Below are positions 30,296-37,206 of a stretch of 40,367 nt of DNA, one piece after another. Below the pieces are notes generated by a model. That model made no database searches. It had not been told where the DNA came from and saw only the letters and a program-made list of their open reading frames with translations. The position numbers and the translations under genes are program-made. The DNA comes from Nonomuraea aridisoli. GTDB lineage: Bacteria > Actinomycetota > Actinomycetes > Streptosporangiales > Streptosporangiaceae. The stretch lies in assembly GCF_003236395.1 (NCBI RefSeq), contig NZ_POUD01000057.1, positions 1-40,367 of the forward strand. The letters run 5' to 3'. Each line of letters begins with the position of its first letter. The stretch's first letter is position 1.

Positions 30296-31162
30296 ATGGA
30301 TCCGCATCTGCTCACCACGTTCGTGACCGTGGCCCGCCAGGGGTCGTTCTCGGCGGCCGCCGCCGAGCTCGGCTACACCCAGTCGGCCGTCTCCCAGCAG
30401 ATCGCCGCGCTGGAGTCCGACCTGGGGCTGCCGCTGCTGCACCGCCGCCCGGTCGAGCCGACCCCCGCCGGGGCGCGGCTGCTGGAGCACGCCGAGCCGC
30501 TGCTGCTGCGCCTGAGCGCGGCCCGCGCCGACGTGCTGCGTGCCGCGGCCCGGCCACGCCATCGGCTGCGGCTGGCCGCCACCCCGCTGTCGGTCAACCC
30601 CGTCCTGGCCGAACGCCTGGCGCGGGCGCGCGCCGGCGAGGCGCGCCTGGAGATCGTCCTGCGCACGTGCGCGGCCGAGCAGGTGGTCGCCGCCGTCGCC
30701 GAGGGACGGGCCGAGCTGGGCCTGGCCGGCGGCATCGCGGCGCCGAGCGACCCGCTGCGCCTGCCGGACGCGGGCCCGATGACCACCACCGGCGTGAGTC
30801 AGGAGGACGTCGTCGTGGTGCTGCCGCCGGGCCATCCGCTGGCCGGGCGGGCGGCGCTGCGGCTGGCGGACCTGGTCGACGCGCGCTGGCTGGACACGCC
30901 GCTGTGCCCGCCGTCGCGGCTGCGCGACCTGGTGGGCGAGGGGTTCGCGGCGGGCCTGCGGTACGAGGGCGACGACGTGCACACGGTCGTCACCCTGGTG
31001 GCCGCCGGACACGGCCTGACCTTGCTGCCGGCCTCGGCGGTGCCGGCGGGGGTGTGCGGGGTGGCGCTGGCCGAGCCGCGGCTGGTGCACCGGGTGGAGC
31101 TGCTGCACGGCGTCCTGCCCGCCGGCGCCGCCGCCGGCCTGGCCGCGGCCCTGTCCGGCTGA
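30296..31162 (+). CDS. LysR-family transcriptional regulator
   Basis: A 288-residue LysR protein: MDPHLLTTFVTVARQGSFS, then AAAELGYTQSAVSQQIAALESDLGLPLL, and a full effector-binding domain with VVAAGHGLTLLPASAVP near the C-terminus. The start is the ATG at 30296 (a GTG at 30287 would add three residues). It is divergent from the amidotransferase-like gene, the classical arrangement for a LysR activator and its target. Confidence 0.9.
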   Translation: MDPHLLTTFVTVARQGSFSAAAAELGYTQSAVSQQIAALESDLGLPLLHRRPVEPTPAGARLLEHAEPLLLRLSAARADVLRAAARPRHRLRLAATPLSVNPVLAERLARARAGEARLEIVLRTCAAEQVVAAVAEGRAELGLAGGIAAPSDPLRLPDAGPMTTTGVSQEDVVVVLPPGHPLAGRAALRLADLVDARWLDTPLCPPSRLRDLVGEGFAAGLRYEGDDVHTVVTLVAAGHGLTLLPASAVPAGVCGVALAEPRLVHRVELLHGVLPAGAAAGLAAALSG

Positions 31163-31414
31163 GCGCCTTGCCCATGAGCGTCCTCCGCTCGGGTTGCGGC
31201 TGGCTGTTATGACGTGCGTGTTCTCAGAAATGACCAGTTCCGGGCTCCGGCCTGTCCAACGTCACCCGACCGATCGCATGACCACCGGCGTCACCGTCCT
31301 CGCGACGCGGAAGGGCTGCCGGCCGCTGACGTTCCCGAACGGCCGCGCGTACCGCGTCGCCTTCGGCACCGCCGCCGTCCTGCTGCCGGACGCCCTCGCC
31401 GTGCTGGGCCCGGC
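31163..31414. other. Intergenic stretch without a recognised gene
   Basis: About 250 bases after the LysR stop. A plus-strand frame from about 31278 encodes a short sequence containing GRAYRVAFGTAAVLLPDALAVLG. It runs through the downstream hairpin into the peroxiredoxin 3' end and resembles no family I know. I see no promoter or RNA gene. Confidence 0.4.
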
Positions 31415-31453
31415 CCGCCGCGACCACGGGCAGCACGCTCGTGGTCGCGGCGG
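31415..31453. terminator. Hairpin downstream of peroxiredoxin gene
   Basis: CCGCCGCGACCACG (31415-31428) and its exact complement (31440-31453) form a 14-bp perfect stem with an 11-base loop. It is 9 bases beyond the peroxiredoxin stop in the direction of its transcription, so it is a likely terminator without a U-tract. Confidence 0.6.
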
Positions 31454-31462
31454 ACCGGGTGT

Positions 31463-31939
31463 TCACTCGTGCTCGCGCAGGTAACGGATCATCCCGATGA
31501 CGTCCTCGGGGACGAGCCGGCCGATGGCGCCGCTGGAGTAGACGCTGACGACCACGCGGCCGTCGGGCGACAGCACGAACCCGGTCGACTGGACGTACCG
31601 GGGTTCGTCGTTGACGAAGGCGCCGGTGGCGAGGGCCAGGGCGGCCGGGTCGGCCCCGTACCCGACGGGGAACTCCAGGCGGTGTCTCCCGACGAGTTCC
31701 CGCGTGGTGGCCTCGTCGTCGGACGACAGGGCGACGACCCTGGCGTCCACGGCCGTGAGGGCGTCGAGCGACCGCTGGAAGGCGCGGAGCTGCGCGTTGC
31801 AGTACGGGCACCACGACCCCCGGTAGAAAAGGACCACGCCGTAGTGGCCGGCCAACGCACCGGGCAGCTCAAGGGTCTGGCCGCCGGGCAGGTCCACGGT
31901 CAGTGCGGGGAATGGGTCGCCGGGGTTGAGCAAGGTCAT
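31463..31939 (-). CDS. Peroxiredoxin (AhpC/TSA, PrxQ-like)
   Basis: A 158-residue thioredoxin-fold peroxidase. It opens LLNPGDPFPALTVDLPGG and has GVVLFYRGSWCPYCNAQL, which puts two cysteines in a CxxC arrangement (about residues 44 and 47). VVALSSDDEATTRELV and FVLSPDGRVV follow. The RGSWCPYC variant is typical of the peroxiredoxin-like alkyl hydroperoxide reductase/TSA group that reduces peroxides with thioredoxin. The ATG at 31939 has AGGA 7 bases upstream; a GTG at 31942 is possible. It lies downstream of the DUF417 gene on the same strand, behind a 43-bp element shared with that gene. Confidence 0.85.
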   Translation of the reverse strand: MTLLNPGDPFPALTVDLPGGQTLELPGALAGHYGVVLFYRGSWCPYCNAQLRAFQRSLDALTAVDARVVALSSDDEATTRELVGRHRLEFPVGYGADPAALALATGAFVNDEPRYVQSTGFVLSPDGRVVVSVYSSGAIGRLVPEDVIGMIRYLREHE

Positions 31940-32063
31940 CACGTATTCCTGTCATGTCGATGCGGAAGAAGGCGAGAGGCCCGTCCGGTGGCATGGCCGG
32001 GGAAGGGGTGCGCAGACCTCTCGCAAGTGAGCGAGCCGCCCACCGGCCGGGGTCTGACGGTGG

Positions 32064-32095
32064 CCCCGGCGCGGCGGCGTCGCTCCGCGCCGGGG
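32064..32095. other. Stable hairpin in the gap between DUF417 and peroxiredoxin genes
   Basis: CCCCGGCGCGG (32064-32074) and its complement (32085-32095) are perfect 11-bp arms with a 10-base loop. On the minus strand it would lie between the 43-bp promoter-like element and the peroxiredoxin start, so it could be a 5' leader structure or a terminator of the DUF417 message. Confidence 0.45.
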
Positions 32096-32122
32096 ACTCG
32101 TGCGGTCCTGCCGCTGGGTGAC

Positions 32123-32165
32123 GTGCTCATACCTGGTTCGCGTCGCCGCCGCGCGACTTCTTACC
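32123..32165 (-). promoter_or_regulatory. Copy A of a 43-bp promoter/operator element
   Basis: Read on the minus strand from 32165, this matches copy B at 32748-32790 at 33 of 43 positions without gaps. Shared blocks in order are GGTAAGA, CGCGC, GCGACGC, AAC and TATGA. It begins on the DUF417 stop codon and precedes the peroxiredoxin gene by about 180 bases. It is probably a co-regulated promoter or operator. Confidence 0.6.
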
Positions 32166-32655
32166 TGCCATTCCTCAGGCGGGCACTTTCCAGTGACTCG
32201 CCCAAGGTCCACAGCGCGACGCCGATCAGCACGAGGTCCTTGAGGAGGAACTGGCCGGGCTGGCCCGACAGGACCGGAAGCCCCTTGACCACGGCGTAGA
32301 TCACCCCTGGGGTGGTGAACAGGAAACTCAGCGTGCCCAGGAACAACACCACCGCGATGGCGCTGCCCACAGCGGAAACACGAGGCCAGAGCGGGTGAAG
32401 GGCGATGAGCGCGGCCGTGACGATCTCCACGGTCCCCAGCGCGTTCGCGACCATGGCGTAGCTGAACAGATCGTAAAGCCAGCTCAGCAGAGGGCTGTGC
32501 TCGATCAGCGTCCGGCTGTCCATCTTGACGTACTTGCCCGCGCCGATCCACGCCAGGACGACGACAAGCCCGTACCGGCTCACCAACCGTCCGGCCGCCG
32601 AGATCCGGCCGCCGGATCTTTCCAGGGAGACCGCCAATTCAGGGACAGTAGGCAT
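32161..32655 (-). CDS. DUF417 (YkgB/RclC-like) membrane protein
   Basis: A 164-residue protein with four probable membrane helices. VLAWIGAGKYVKMDSRTLIEHSPLLSWLY is the DUF417 hallmark (WIGxxK...SPL). It is followed by LGTVEIVTAALIA, TLSFLFTTPGVI and the C-terminal LSGQPGQFLLKDLVLIG. This is the family of E. coli YkgB, renamed RclC, an inner-membrane protein of the reactive-chlorine operon. I start at the ATG at 32655, which has GGAAGGAG in front. The frame stays open to 32733 but without support. A divergent ECF sigma gene lies upstream and a peroxiredoxin downstream, both consistent with oxidant defence. Confidence 0.83.
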   Translation of the reverse strand: MPTVPELAVSLERSGGRISAAGRLVSRYGLVVVLAWIGAGKYVKMDSRTLIEHSPLLSWLYDLFSYAMVANALGTVEIVTAALIALHPLWPRVSAVGSAIAVVLFLGTLSFLFTTPGVIYAVVKGLPVLSGQPGQFLLKDLVLIGVALWTLGESLESARLRNGR

Positions 32656-32747
32656 GAGAGCTCCTTCCTCGGTAGGCGGATGGGAGGGGATCACCTCCCG
32701 GAAGGGCCACGACCAGGCCGGGAAACGCATCACCAGGTGCCGGATCG

Positions 32748-32790
32748 GTGGTCATATCGTGTTGGCGTCGCGGCTGCGCGGAGTCTTACC
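32748..32790 (-). promoter_or_regulatory. Copy B of the 43-bp promoter/operator element
   Basis: The second copy of the repeated element, in the gap between the divergent DUF417 and ECF sigma genes. It ends about 92 bases before the DUF417 ATG and lies 40 bases upstream of the sigma ATG. GGTAAGA (32790-32784) is upstream of GCGACGC on the minus strand. A bipartite sigma recognition site is possible but the boxes are not those of a known group. Confidence 0.6.
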
Positions 32791-32830
32791 TTCGAATTCG
32801 CCGCTGTGCGCAGGTCGATAGCATGAACGC

Positions 32831-33502
32831 ATGGCGACGCCGCACCGTTCGTCGAGCGCGGCCCCGGCCGCCCGGGCCTCGCTCGACGCCGAGTCGGGTG
32901 AGTGGCTGCGAGCGCTGCGCGGTTCCCGGGCGGAGCGGCAGGCGGCCATCGAGCGACTGCACGCGTTGCTTCTGCGGATCGCCCGGAACGAGGTGAACAG
33001 GCGGGGTGCGCGGCTGAGCGTCACCGGCCCCGAGCTGGACGACCTCGCGCACCAGGCCGCGGACGACGCGCTGCTCGCCATCACCGCCAAGATCGACGAC
33101 TTCCGCGGGGAGAGCAGGTTCACGACCTGGGCCTACAAGTTCGTCATCCTGGAGGTGTCGGCGAAGATCGGGCGGCATTTCTGGCGTGACCCCGGGGTCC
33201 GCCTCGAAGCCGAAGATTGGGAGCGGCTGCCCGACCGGCTCGGGTTCGACCCGGCCAAGGAGTCGGAATGGCGCGACCTGCTCGCCGCGCTGCGCCGGGC
33301 CGTGGAGGAAGAGCTGACCGAACGGCAACGCCGGATCTTCGTCGCGCTGGTCCTCACCGGAGTTCCGCTGGACGCCCTGGCCATCGAGATGGAGAGCAAC
33401 CGGAACGCGATCTACAAGACGCTGTTCGACGCCAGACGCAAGCTCCGGGCGGTCCTCACCGCGAACGGTTATCTGAACGACGACATCTCGAGACGGCCAT
33501 GA
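32831..33502 (+). CDS. ECF-type sigma-70 family RNA polymerase sigma factor
   Basis: A 223-residue sigma factor. Region 2 includes LAHQAADDALLAITAKIDDF, then RGESRFTTWAYKFVILEV, the -10 recognition helix. Region 4 is ELTERQRRIFVALVLTGVPLDALAIEMESNRNAIYKTLFDARRKLR. About 25 disordered residues precede region 2. The ATG at 32831 follows a weak Shine-Dalgarno. The stop overlaps the next gene as ATGA, and that gene encodes a small zinc anti-sigma protein, so the pair is co-translated. It is divergent from DUF417/peroxiredoxin and probably drives them, itself, or both through the 43-bp element. Confidence 0.87.
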   Translation: MATPHRSSSAAPAARASLDAESGEWLRALRGSRAERQAAIERLHALLLRIARNEVNRRGARLSVTGPELDDLAHQAADDALLAITAKIDDFRGESRFTTWAYKFVILEVSAKIGRHFWRDPGVRLEAEDWERLPDRLGFDPAKESEWRDLLAALRRAVEEELTERQRRIFVALVLTGVPLDALAIEMESNRNAIYKTLFDARRKLRAVLTANGYLNDDISRRP

Positions 33503-33756
33503 ACGGATGGGGTGAACTGGACCGCTTCCTCCACACCGACCCCCGTGACGTGGGATGTGAGGAGGCGATGGCCATGCTCCACGTCTACGTCGAACTGGTG
33601 GCACAGGACGCCGGCGCCGAGCAGCGCTACCCGGGCATCGCCGCGCACCTGCGCGCGTGCGGCCCCTGCTCGGACGACTACGAGGGCCTCCTGGCCGCGA
33701 TCTGCGACCCGTCAGACGGTGGTGATGAAGGCCCCCGCATCGGCCCGCTAAGCTGA
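33499..33756 (+). CDS. Zinc-finger anti-sigma factor-like protein
   Basis: An 85-residue soluble protein with CEEAMAMLHVYVELVAQD and HLRACGPCSDDYEGLLAA. HLRACGPC is the Hx3Cx2C core of the ZAS anti-sigma domain. Such domains bind zinc and release sigma when the cysteines are oxidised. There is no membrane helix, so it is a cytoplasmic RsrA-type sensor. The ATG lies in an ATGA overlap with the sigma gene. The oxidant-defence neighbours fit a thiol-redox switch. Confidence 0.8.
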   Translation: MNGWGELDRFLHTDPRDVGCEEAMAMLHVYVELVAQDAGAEQRYPGIAAHLRACGPCSDDYEGLLAAICDPSDGGDEGPRIGPLS

Positions 33757-33879
33757 AAGAACCTGGTCGAAGCAGCACTGCTCGGCGCAGCGAGGCTTGG
33801 CAGCGGCGGGGCGGCCCGCCGGCCCGGATCGTGCTCGTGGCACTGAGCGAGATCGAACAGCCTCGTCTGGAGGGCTGTG

Positions 33880-34854
33880 ATGCGTGCCATCGTCATCGAG
33901 AAATTCGGCGGACCGGACTGCCTGGTCTACACCGAACTGCCCGATCCCGAGCCACTCGCCGGTCACGTCGTCATCGACATCAAGGCGTTCGGCGTCAACC
34001 ACGCCGAGATGCACATGCGCCGAGGTGAGTGGGCCGAGGCGGCGAAGGTGATCGGCATCGAATGCGTCGGGCTGGTCAAAGCCTGCCCCGGCGGTGAGTT
34101 CCCGCTCGGCGCCAAGGTGGCGGCGCTGATGGGCGGCCTGGGACGGACGATCAACGGCAGCTACGCCGAGTACACCCGGGCGCCGGTGTCCAACGTGGCC
34201 CTGATCGAGTCGGACCTGCCCTGGGCCGAGCTCGCGGCCATCCCGGAGACGTACGCGACGGCCTGGACCTGCCTGTTCCGCAACCTCGAGATCACCGCCG
34301 GGCAGACGCTGGTCATCCGCGGCGCCACCTCGTCGTTCGGTCAGGCCGCGATCAACATGGCGGTCAACGCGGGCGCCCGCGTCATCGGCACCACCCGCGA
34401 CCCGTCACGGTTCCCCATGCTGGAGGAGCTCGGCGCGGTGCGCGCCGAGCGGGAGGCGCCTGACCTGTGCGCGCGGATCGCCGAGGCCAAGCGGGTGGAC
34501 GCGGTGCTGGACCTGGTGGGCAACAGCACGATCCTCGACTCCCTGGCGATGCTGCGGCGTGGGGGTCGCGCATGTCTGGCCGGCTGGCTGGGCGGCCTGG
34601 ACCCGATCGCCGACTTCGACCCGCTGCTGCAGATGGCCAGCGGCGTCTATCTGACGTTCTTCGGCAGTTTCGTCTTCGGGACCCCCGGTTTCCCGCTGTC
34701 CGACGTCCCCTTGCAGGAGATCGCCGAGCAGGTGGCGGCGGGCCGGCTGAAGGCCGAGCCGTCGCGTGTCTTCGGCTTCGAGGAGGTACGCGAGGCGCAC
34801 CGCCTGATGGAGGCGAACGAGGCCAAGGGCAAGATGGTGGTCGTCAACGCCTGA
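33880..34854 (+). CDS. Zinc-independent MDR / quinone oxidoreductase family protein
   Basis: A 324-residue medium-chain dehydrogenase/reductase. RAIVIEKFGGPDCLVYTELP opens it, IKAFGVNHAEMHMRRGEW is the GroES-like domain, and VIRGATSSFGQAAINMAVNAGARVIGTTR is the Rossmann NADPH-binding region. The catalytic-zinc cysteine and the structural four-Cys lobe are absent, as in quinone oxidoreductases and zeta-crystallins. It reduces quinones or enones with NADPH. The ATG at 33880, with GGAGG upstream, is preferred to the GTG at 33877. It is followed by an alpha/beta hydrolase on the same strand. Confidence 0.87.
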   Translation: MRAIVIEKFGGPDCLVYTELPDPEPLAGHVVIDIKAFGVNHAEMHMRRGEWAEAAKVIGIECVGLVKACPGGEFPLGAKVAALMGGLGRTINGSYAEYTRAPVSNVALIESDLPWAELAAIPETYATAWTCLFRNLEITAGQTLVIRGATSSFGQAAINMAVNAGARVIGTTRDPSRFPMLEELGAVRAEREAPDLCARIAEAKRVDAVLDLVGNSTILDSLAMLRRGGRACLAGWLGGLDPIADFDPLLQMASGVYLTFFGSFVFGTPGFPLSDVPLQEIAEQVAAGRLKAEPSRVFGFEEVREAHRLMEANEAKGKMVVVNA

Positions 34855-34914
34855 ACGGCGGCGCGCGTGACGTGCCAGGCAGGAAAGCGGCCGAGCGAGA
34901 TCACGGGGGTTGTC

Positions 34915-35790
34915 ATGGTGGCCGTTCATCATCGCTACGCGCAGGTGCTGGGCCGGCGGCTGTTCCACCGGGAGGCGGGTCCCGCGGACGCGCCCGCCGT
35001 GGTGCTGCTGCACGGATATCCCACCAGTTCGTTCATGTTCCGCGACCTCGTCCCCGCGCTGGCCGGCGACTACCACGTCATCGCCCCCGACCATCTGGGC
35101 TTCGGGCTCTCCGACGCGCCGTCCGCGGACGAGTTCACCTACACCTTCGACGCGCTGACCGACCTGACCGCCGCCCTGCTCGACCACCTGGGCGTCGCCC
35201 ATTACGCCATCTACGTTCAGGACTACGGCGCCCCGATCGGATGGCGCCTCGCCCTGAACGACCCCGCGGCGATCAGCGCGATCATCACCCAGAACGGCAA
35301 CGCCTACGAGACCGGCTTCGTCGACGCCTTCTGGCGGACCGTCTGGGACTACCAGCGCGAGCAGACCCCGCAGACCGAGGCGGCGATCCGCGAGGCGCTC
35401 ACCCTCGACGCGATCAAGTGGCAGTACCTCACCGGCGTGCCCGACCCGACGCTCGTCAGCCCGGAAACCTGGCACCACGATCACGCCCTGGTCTCCCGTC
35501 CGGGCAACGACCGCATCCAACTGGCGCTGTTCCGCGACTACGCCACCAATCCGCCGCTCTACCCTCGGCTGCACGAATACCTGCGCACGTACCGGCCACC
35601 GCTGCTGGCCGTCTGGGGAAAGGGCGATGAGATCTTCGCGCCCGCCGGCGCCCGTGCCTTCGCCGGCGACGTGCCCGACGCGCGGGTCCATCTCCTCGAC
35701 GGCGGCCACTTCCTCCTGGAGAGCGCGCTCGACGAGGTCGTCCCGCTCATCCTGGACTTCCTGGGGGACAGCTTGCCGAACGATGTGTGA
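34915..35790 (+). CDS. Alpha/beta hydrolase, haloalkane dehalogenase/epoxide hydrolase-like
   Basis: A 291-residue hydrolase. HGYP at 33-36 is the oxyanion motif. The nucleophile elbow is VQDYGAPIG with Asp103, not Ser, which places it with haloalkane dehalogenases and epoxide hydrolases that form an alkyl-Asp intermediate. A cap region follows (YETGFVDAFWRTVW), then VWGKGDEIFAPAGA with the acid, and DGGHFLLE with the catalytic His. I start at the ATG at 34915, with GGGGG upstream, rather than the GTG at 34867. It may form an operon with the quinone oxidoreductase 60 bases upstream. Confidence 0.87.
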   Translation: MVAVHHRYAQVLGRRLFHREAGPADAPAVVLLHGYPTSSFMFRDLVPALAGDYHVIAPDHLGFGLSDAPSADEFTYTFDALTDLTAALLDHLGVAHYAIYVQDYGAPIGWRLALNDPAAISAIITQNGNAYETGFVDAFWRTVWDYQREQTPQTEAAIREALTLDAIKWQYLTGVPDPTLVSPETWHHDHALVSRPGNDRIQLALFRDYATNPPLYPRLHEYLRTYRPPLLAVWGKGDEIFAPAGARAFAGDVPDARVHLLDGGHFLLESALDEVVPLILDFLGDSLPNDV

Positions 35791-35850
35791 CGGTCATGCG
35801 GCTGGCGACGGGTGGCTGGCGGGCGGCTACCTCGCCCGGCTCGGCCGCGG

Positions 35851-36430
35851 TCAGAGGCCGACTACCTCGGCGAGGAGGTCCACCTGCGCGGGATCGGGAT
35901 CATTGCCCATGAAGATCAGCTCGTCGCAGCCGATCCGCTCGAAGTCGGCGATCGCGGTGATCCGTTCTGGTTCGGTGTAGGCGATGGAGATGCCGTACTG
36001 CGCGTACTCGTCGCCGGCGAAGGCGTAGTAGGAGCCGATGGCAACGGAGATCGCGGCCTGCGCATCGGGTCCGAGCGCGTACATCACCGACGCCACCAGG
36101 CGAGGCGAGCCGGCTCTGCCGGCCGCCGCCCACGCCTGCCGGATCCGGGGGGAAGTCCTGCACGTCCTGCACGGTCGCGTCGCCGGCGATCCATCCCGTC
36201 CGCCGGGAGGCGATGCGGCGCAGGGCCGCCTTCGAGGTGCCGCCGAACAGCAGCGCGGGCCCGCCGGGTGTGGCGGGCCGCGGGCCCAGGGGGTCTCCGG
36301 GTGCCGTGGCCGCCGCGAGCCGATCCAGGAGCTGGTCGAACTGCTTGCCCCTGGTGCCGTAGTCGGCCTCGCTGAGCACGAAGTCGTCCTCCCGGGCTCC
36401 CGGGGCGAGTCCCAGCTGCAGGCGGCCGGG
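35851..36430 (-). pseudogene. Broken LLM-class flavin-dependent oxidoreductase
   Basis: Read on the minus strand, one frame gives GRLQLGLAPGAREDDFVLSEA, then YGTRGKQFDQLLDRL and GGPALLFGGTSKAALRRIAS. At about 36140 the homology jumps to another frame: SPRLVASVMYALGPDAQ, then YYAFAGDEYAQYG and IGCDELIFMGNDPDPAQVDLLAEVV. Together these are the middle and end of a luciferase-like monooxygenase-family protein, probably F420-dependent. The first 80-90 residues of the TIM barrel are missing and a frameshift separates the two parts, so it cannot be functional. Confidence 0.75.
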
Positions 36431-36593
36431 GCGTGTCCATCGCAGGTGCGATTCCCTTCAGTGGAGATCGTGAGCAAAGGGGCGTGACCGGGCATCGCTC
36501 AGACGGGCACGCGGTCTCGGTAGAGCCGTGCTCCAGCAGCCTCTGCAGGTCCACGACGGGCTGAATCCCGGAGACCGGCGGGCGGGCCGACGA

Positions 36594-36680
36594 TCAGGCA
36601 TCCAGGCGCCGGGGCCCGGGACCGATCTCGCGGACGACGGTGTAGTCAATGATCGAAGAGAAACCGGAATCCGTGCTCAC
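36594..36680 (-). CDS. Possible 28-residue ORF or 5' gene remnant
   Basis: A short frame beginning at a GTG with GAGGAG 6 bases upstream. It encodes STDSGFSSIIDYTVVREIGP and a short basic end. It lies downstream of the MerR-type promoter at 36726-36756 on the same strand. The good ribosome site and promoter suggest the true start of a gene whose body has been lost. Between 36431 and 36593, and between 36757 and 36832, I see nothing else. Confidence 0.3.
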   Translation of the reverse strand: MSTDSGFSSIIDYTVVREIGPGPRRLDA

Positions 36681-36725
36681 GGACCACTCCTCATGGTCTG
36701 ATGCGGGGTAGGAGCCCCGGCCGCC

Positions 36726-36756
36726 ATCGTGCAATCTCAACTGCGGTTGAGGTCAA
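36726..36756 (-). promoter_or_regulatory. Orphan MerR-type promoter/operator
   Basis: On the minus strand TTGACC (36756-36751) is a -35 box and CACGAT (36731-36726) a poor -10, 19 bases apart, the long spacing typical of MerR-controlled promoters. Between them is the symmetric CTCAAC-N4-GTTGAG (36736-36751), very like the CTCAA/TTGAG operators of SoxR- and MerR-type activators. No MerR gene is in the window. Confidence 0.6.
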
Positions 36757-36832
36757 ACATCCCTTCCGACCTGAGGTGCGACCGACCCAACGGGGCGAGC
36801 GAGCTCCCGCCTTCTGTCGTACCTGACGGTGT

Positions 36833-37198
36833 TCAGGGCAGGGCGGCGGCGGCCCGCTCGCGCAGCGACGTCTCGTGCTCCGCGTCCGTGCGGAGCGTCA
36901 CCGTGAGCCCGGCGTCGGCCAGGACGGCCAGCAGGACGGCGAGCTGCCCCGGAGACTCCTCACTGAGCAGGTCCTCGGCGTGGTCCACGGCCAGGGCGGC
37001 GATCTCGATGTCGCGCAGGCTGTCGGTGAGCGCGTCCCAGTTACGGCCGAAGTGGCCGGGAAGGCGCAGCGCCCGTGCCGCCTCCTCGAAGAAGGCGGCA
37101 CGGGCGCGGCAGGCCCGCCCGTCCAACACCGGCCCCGCGGGCGCCGGGCCGGTGGACACCGCCAGCCAGGACGGCAGCGGACGTGCGGCTGAGCTCAT
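36833..37198 (-). CDS. Barstar-family ribonuclease inhibitor
   Basis: A 121-residue cytoplasmic protein. VLDGRACRARAAFFEEAARALRLPGHFGRNWDALTDSLRD is the barstar signature (helix, FGxNWDALxDxL). It is followed by AVDHAEDLLSEE and a C-terminal strand. Barstar blocks the active site of barnase-like RNases using the Asp residues on this helix. The ATG at 37198 lies 8 bases after the RNase stop, so inhibitor and toxin are co-transcribed, with the RNase first. It protects the producing cell. Confidence 0.85.
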   Translation of the reverse strand: MSSAARPLPSWLAVSTGPAPAGPVLDGRACRARAAFFEEAARALRLPGHFGRNWDALTDSLRDIEIAALAVDHAEDLLSEESPGQLAVLLAVLADAGLTVTLRTDAEHETSLRERAAAALP

Positions 37199-37206
37199 GA
37201 CAGGTC

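Noticed and set aside
31278..31484. Short plus-strand ORF between the LysR and peroxiredoxin genes
   Set aside because: It has no ribosome site, passes through a 14-bp hairpin into the peroxiredoxin 3' end and resembles no family.
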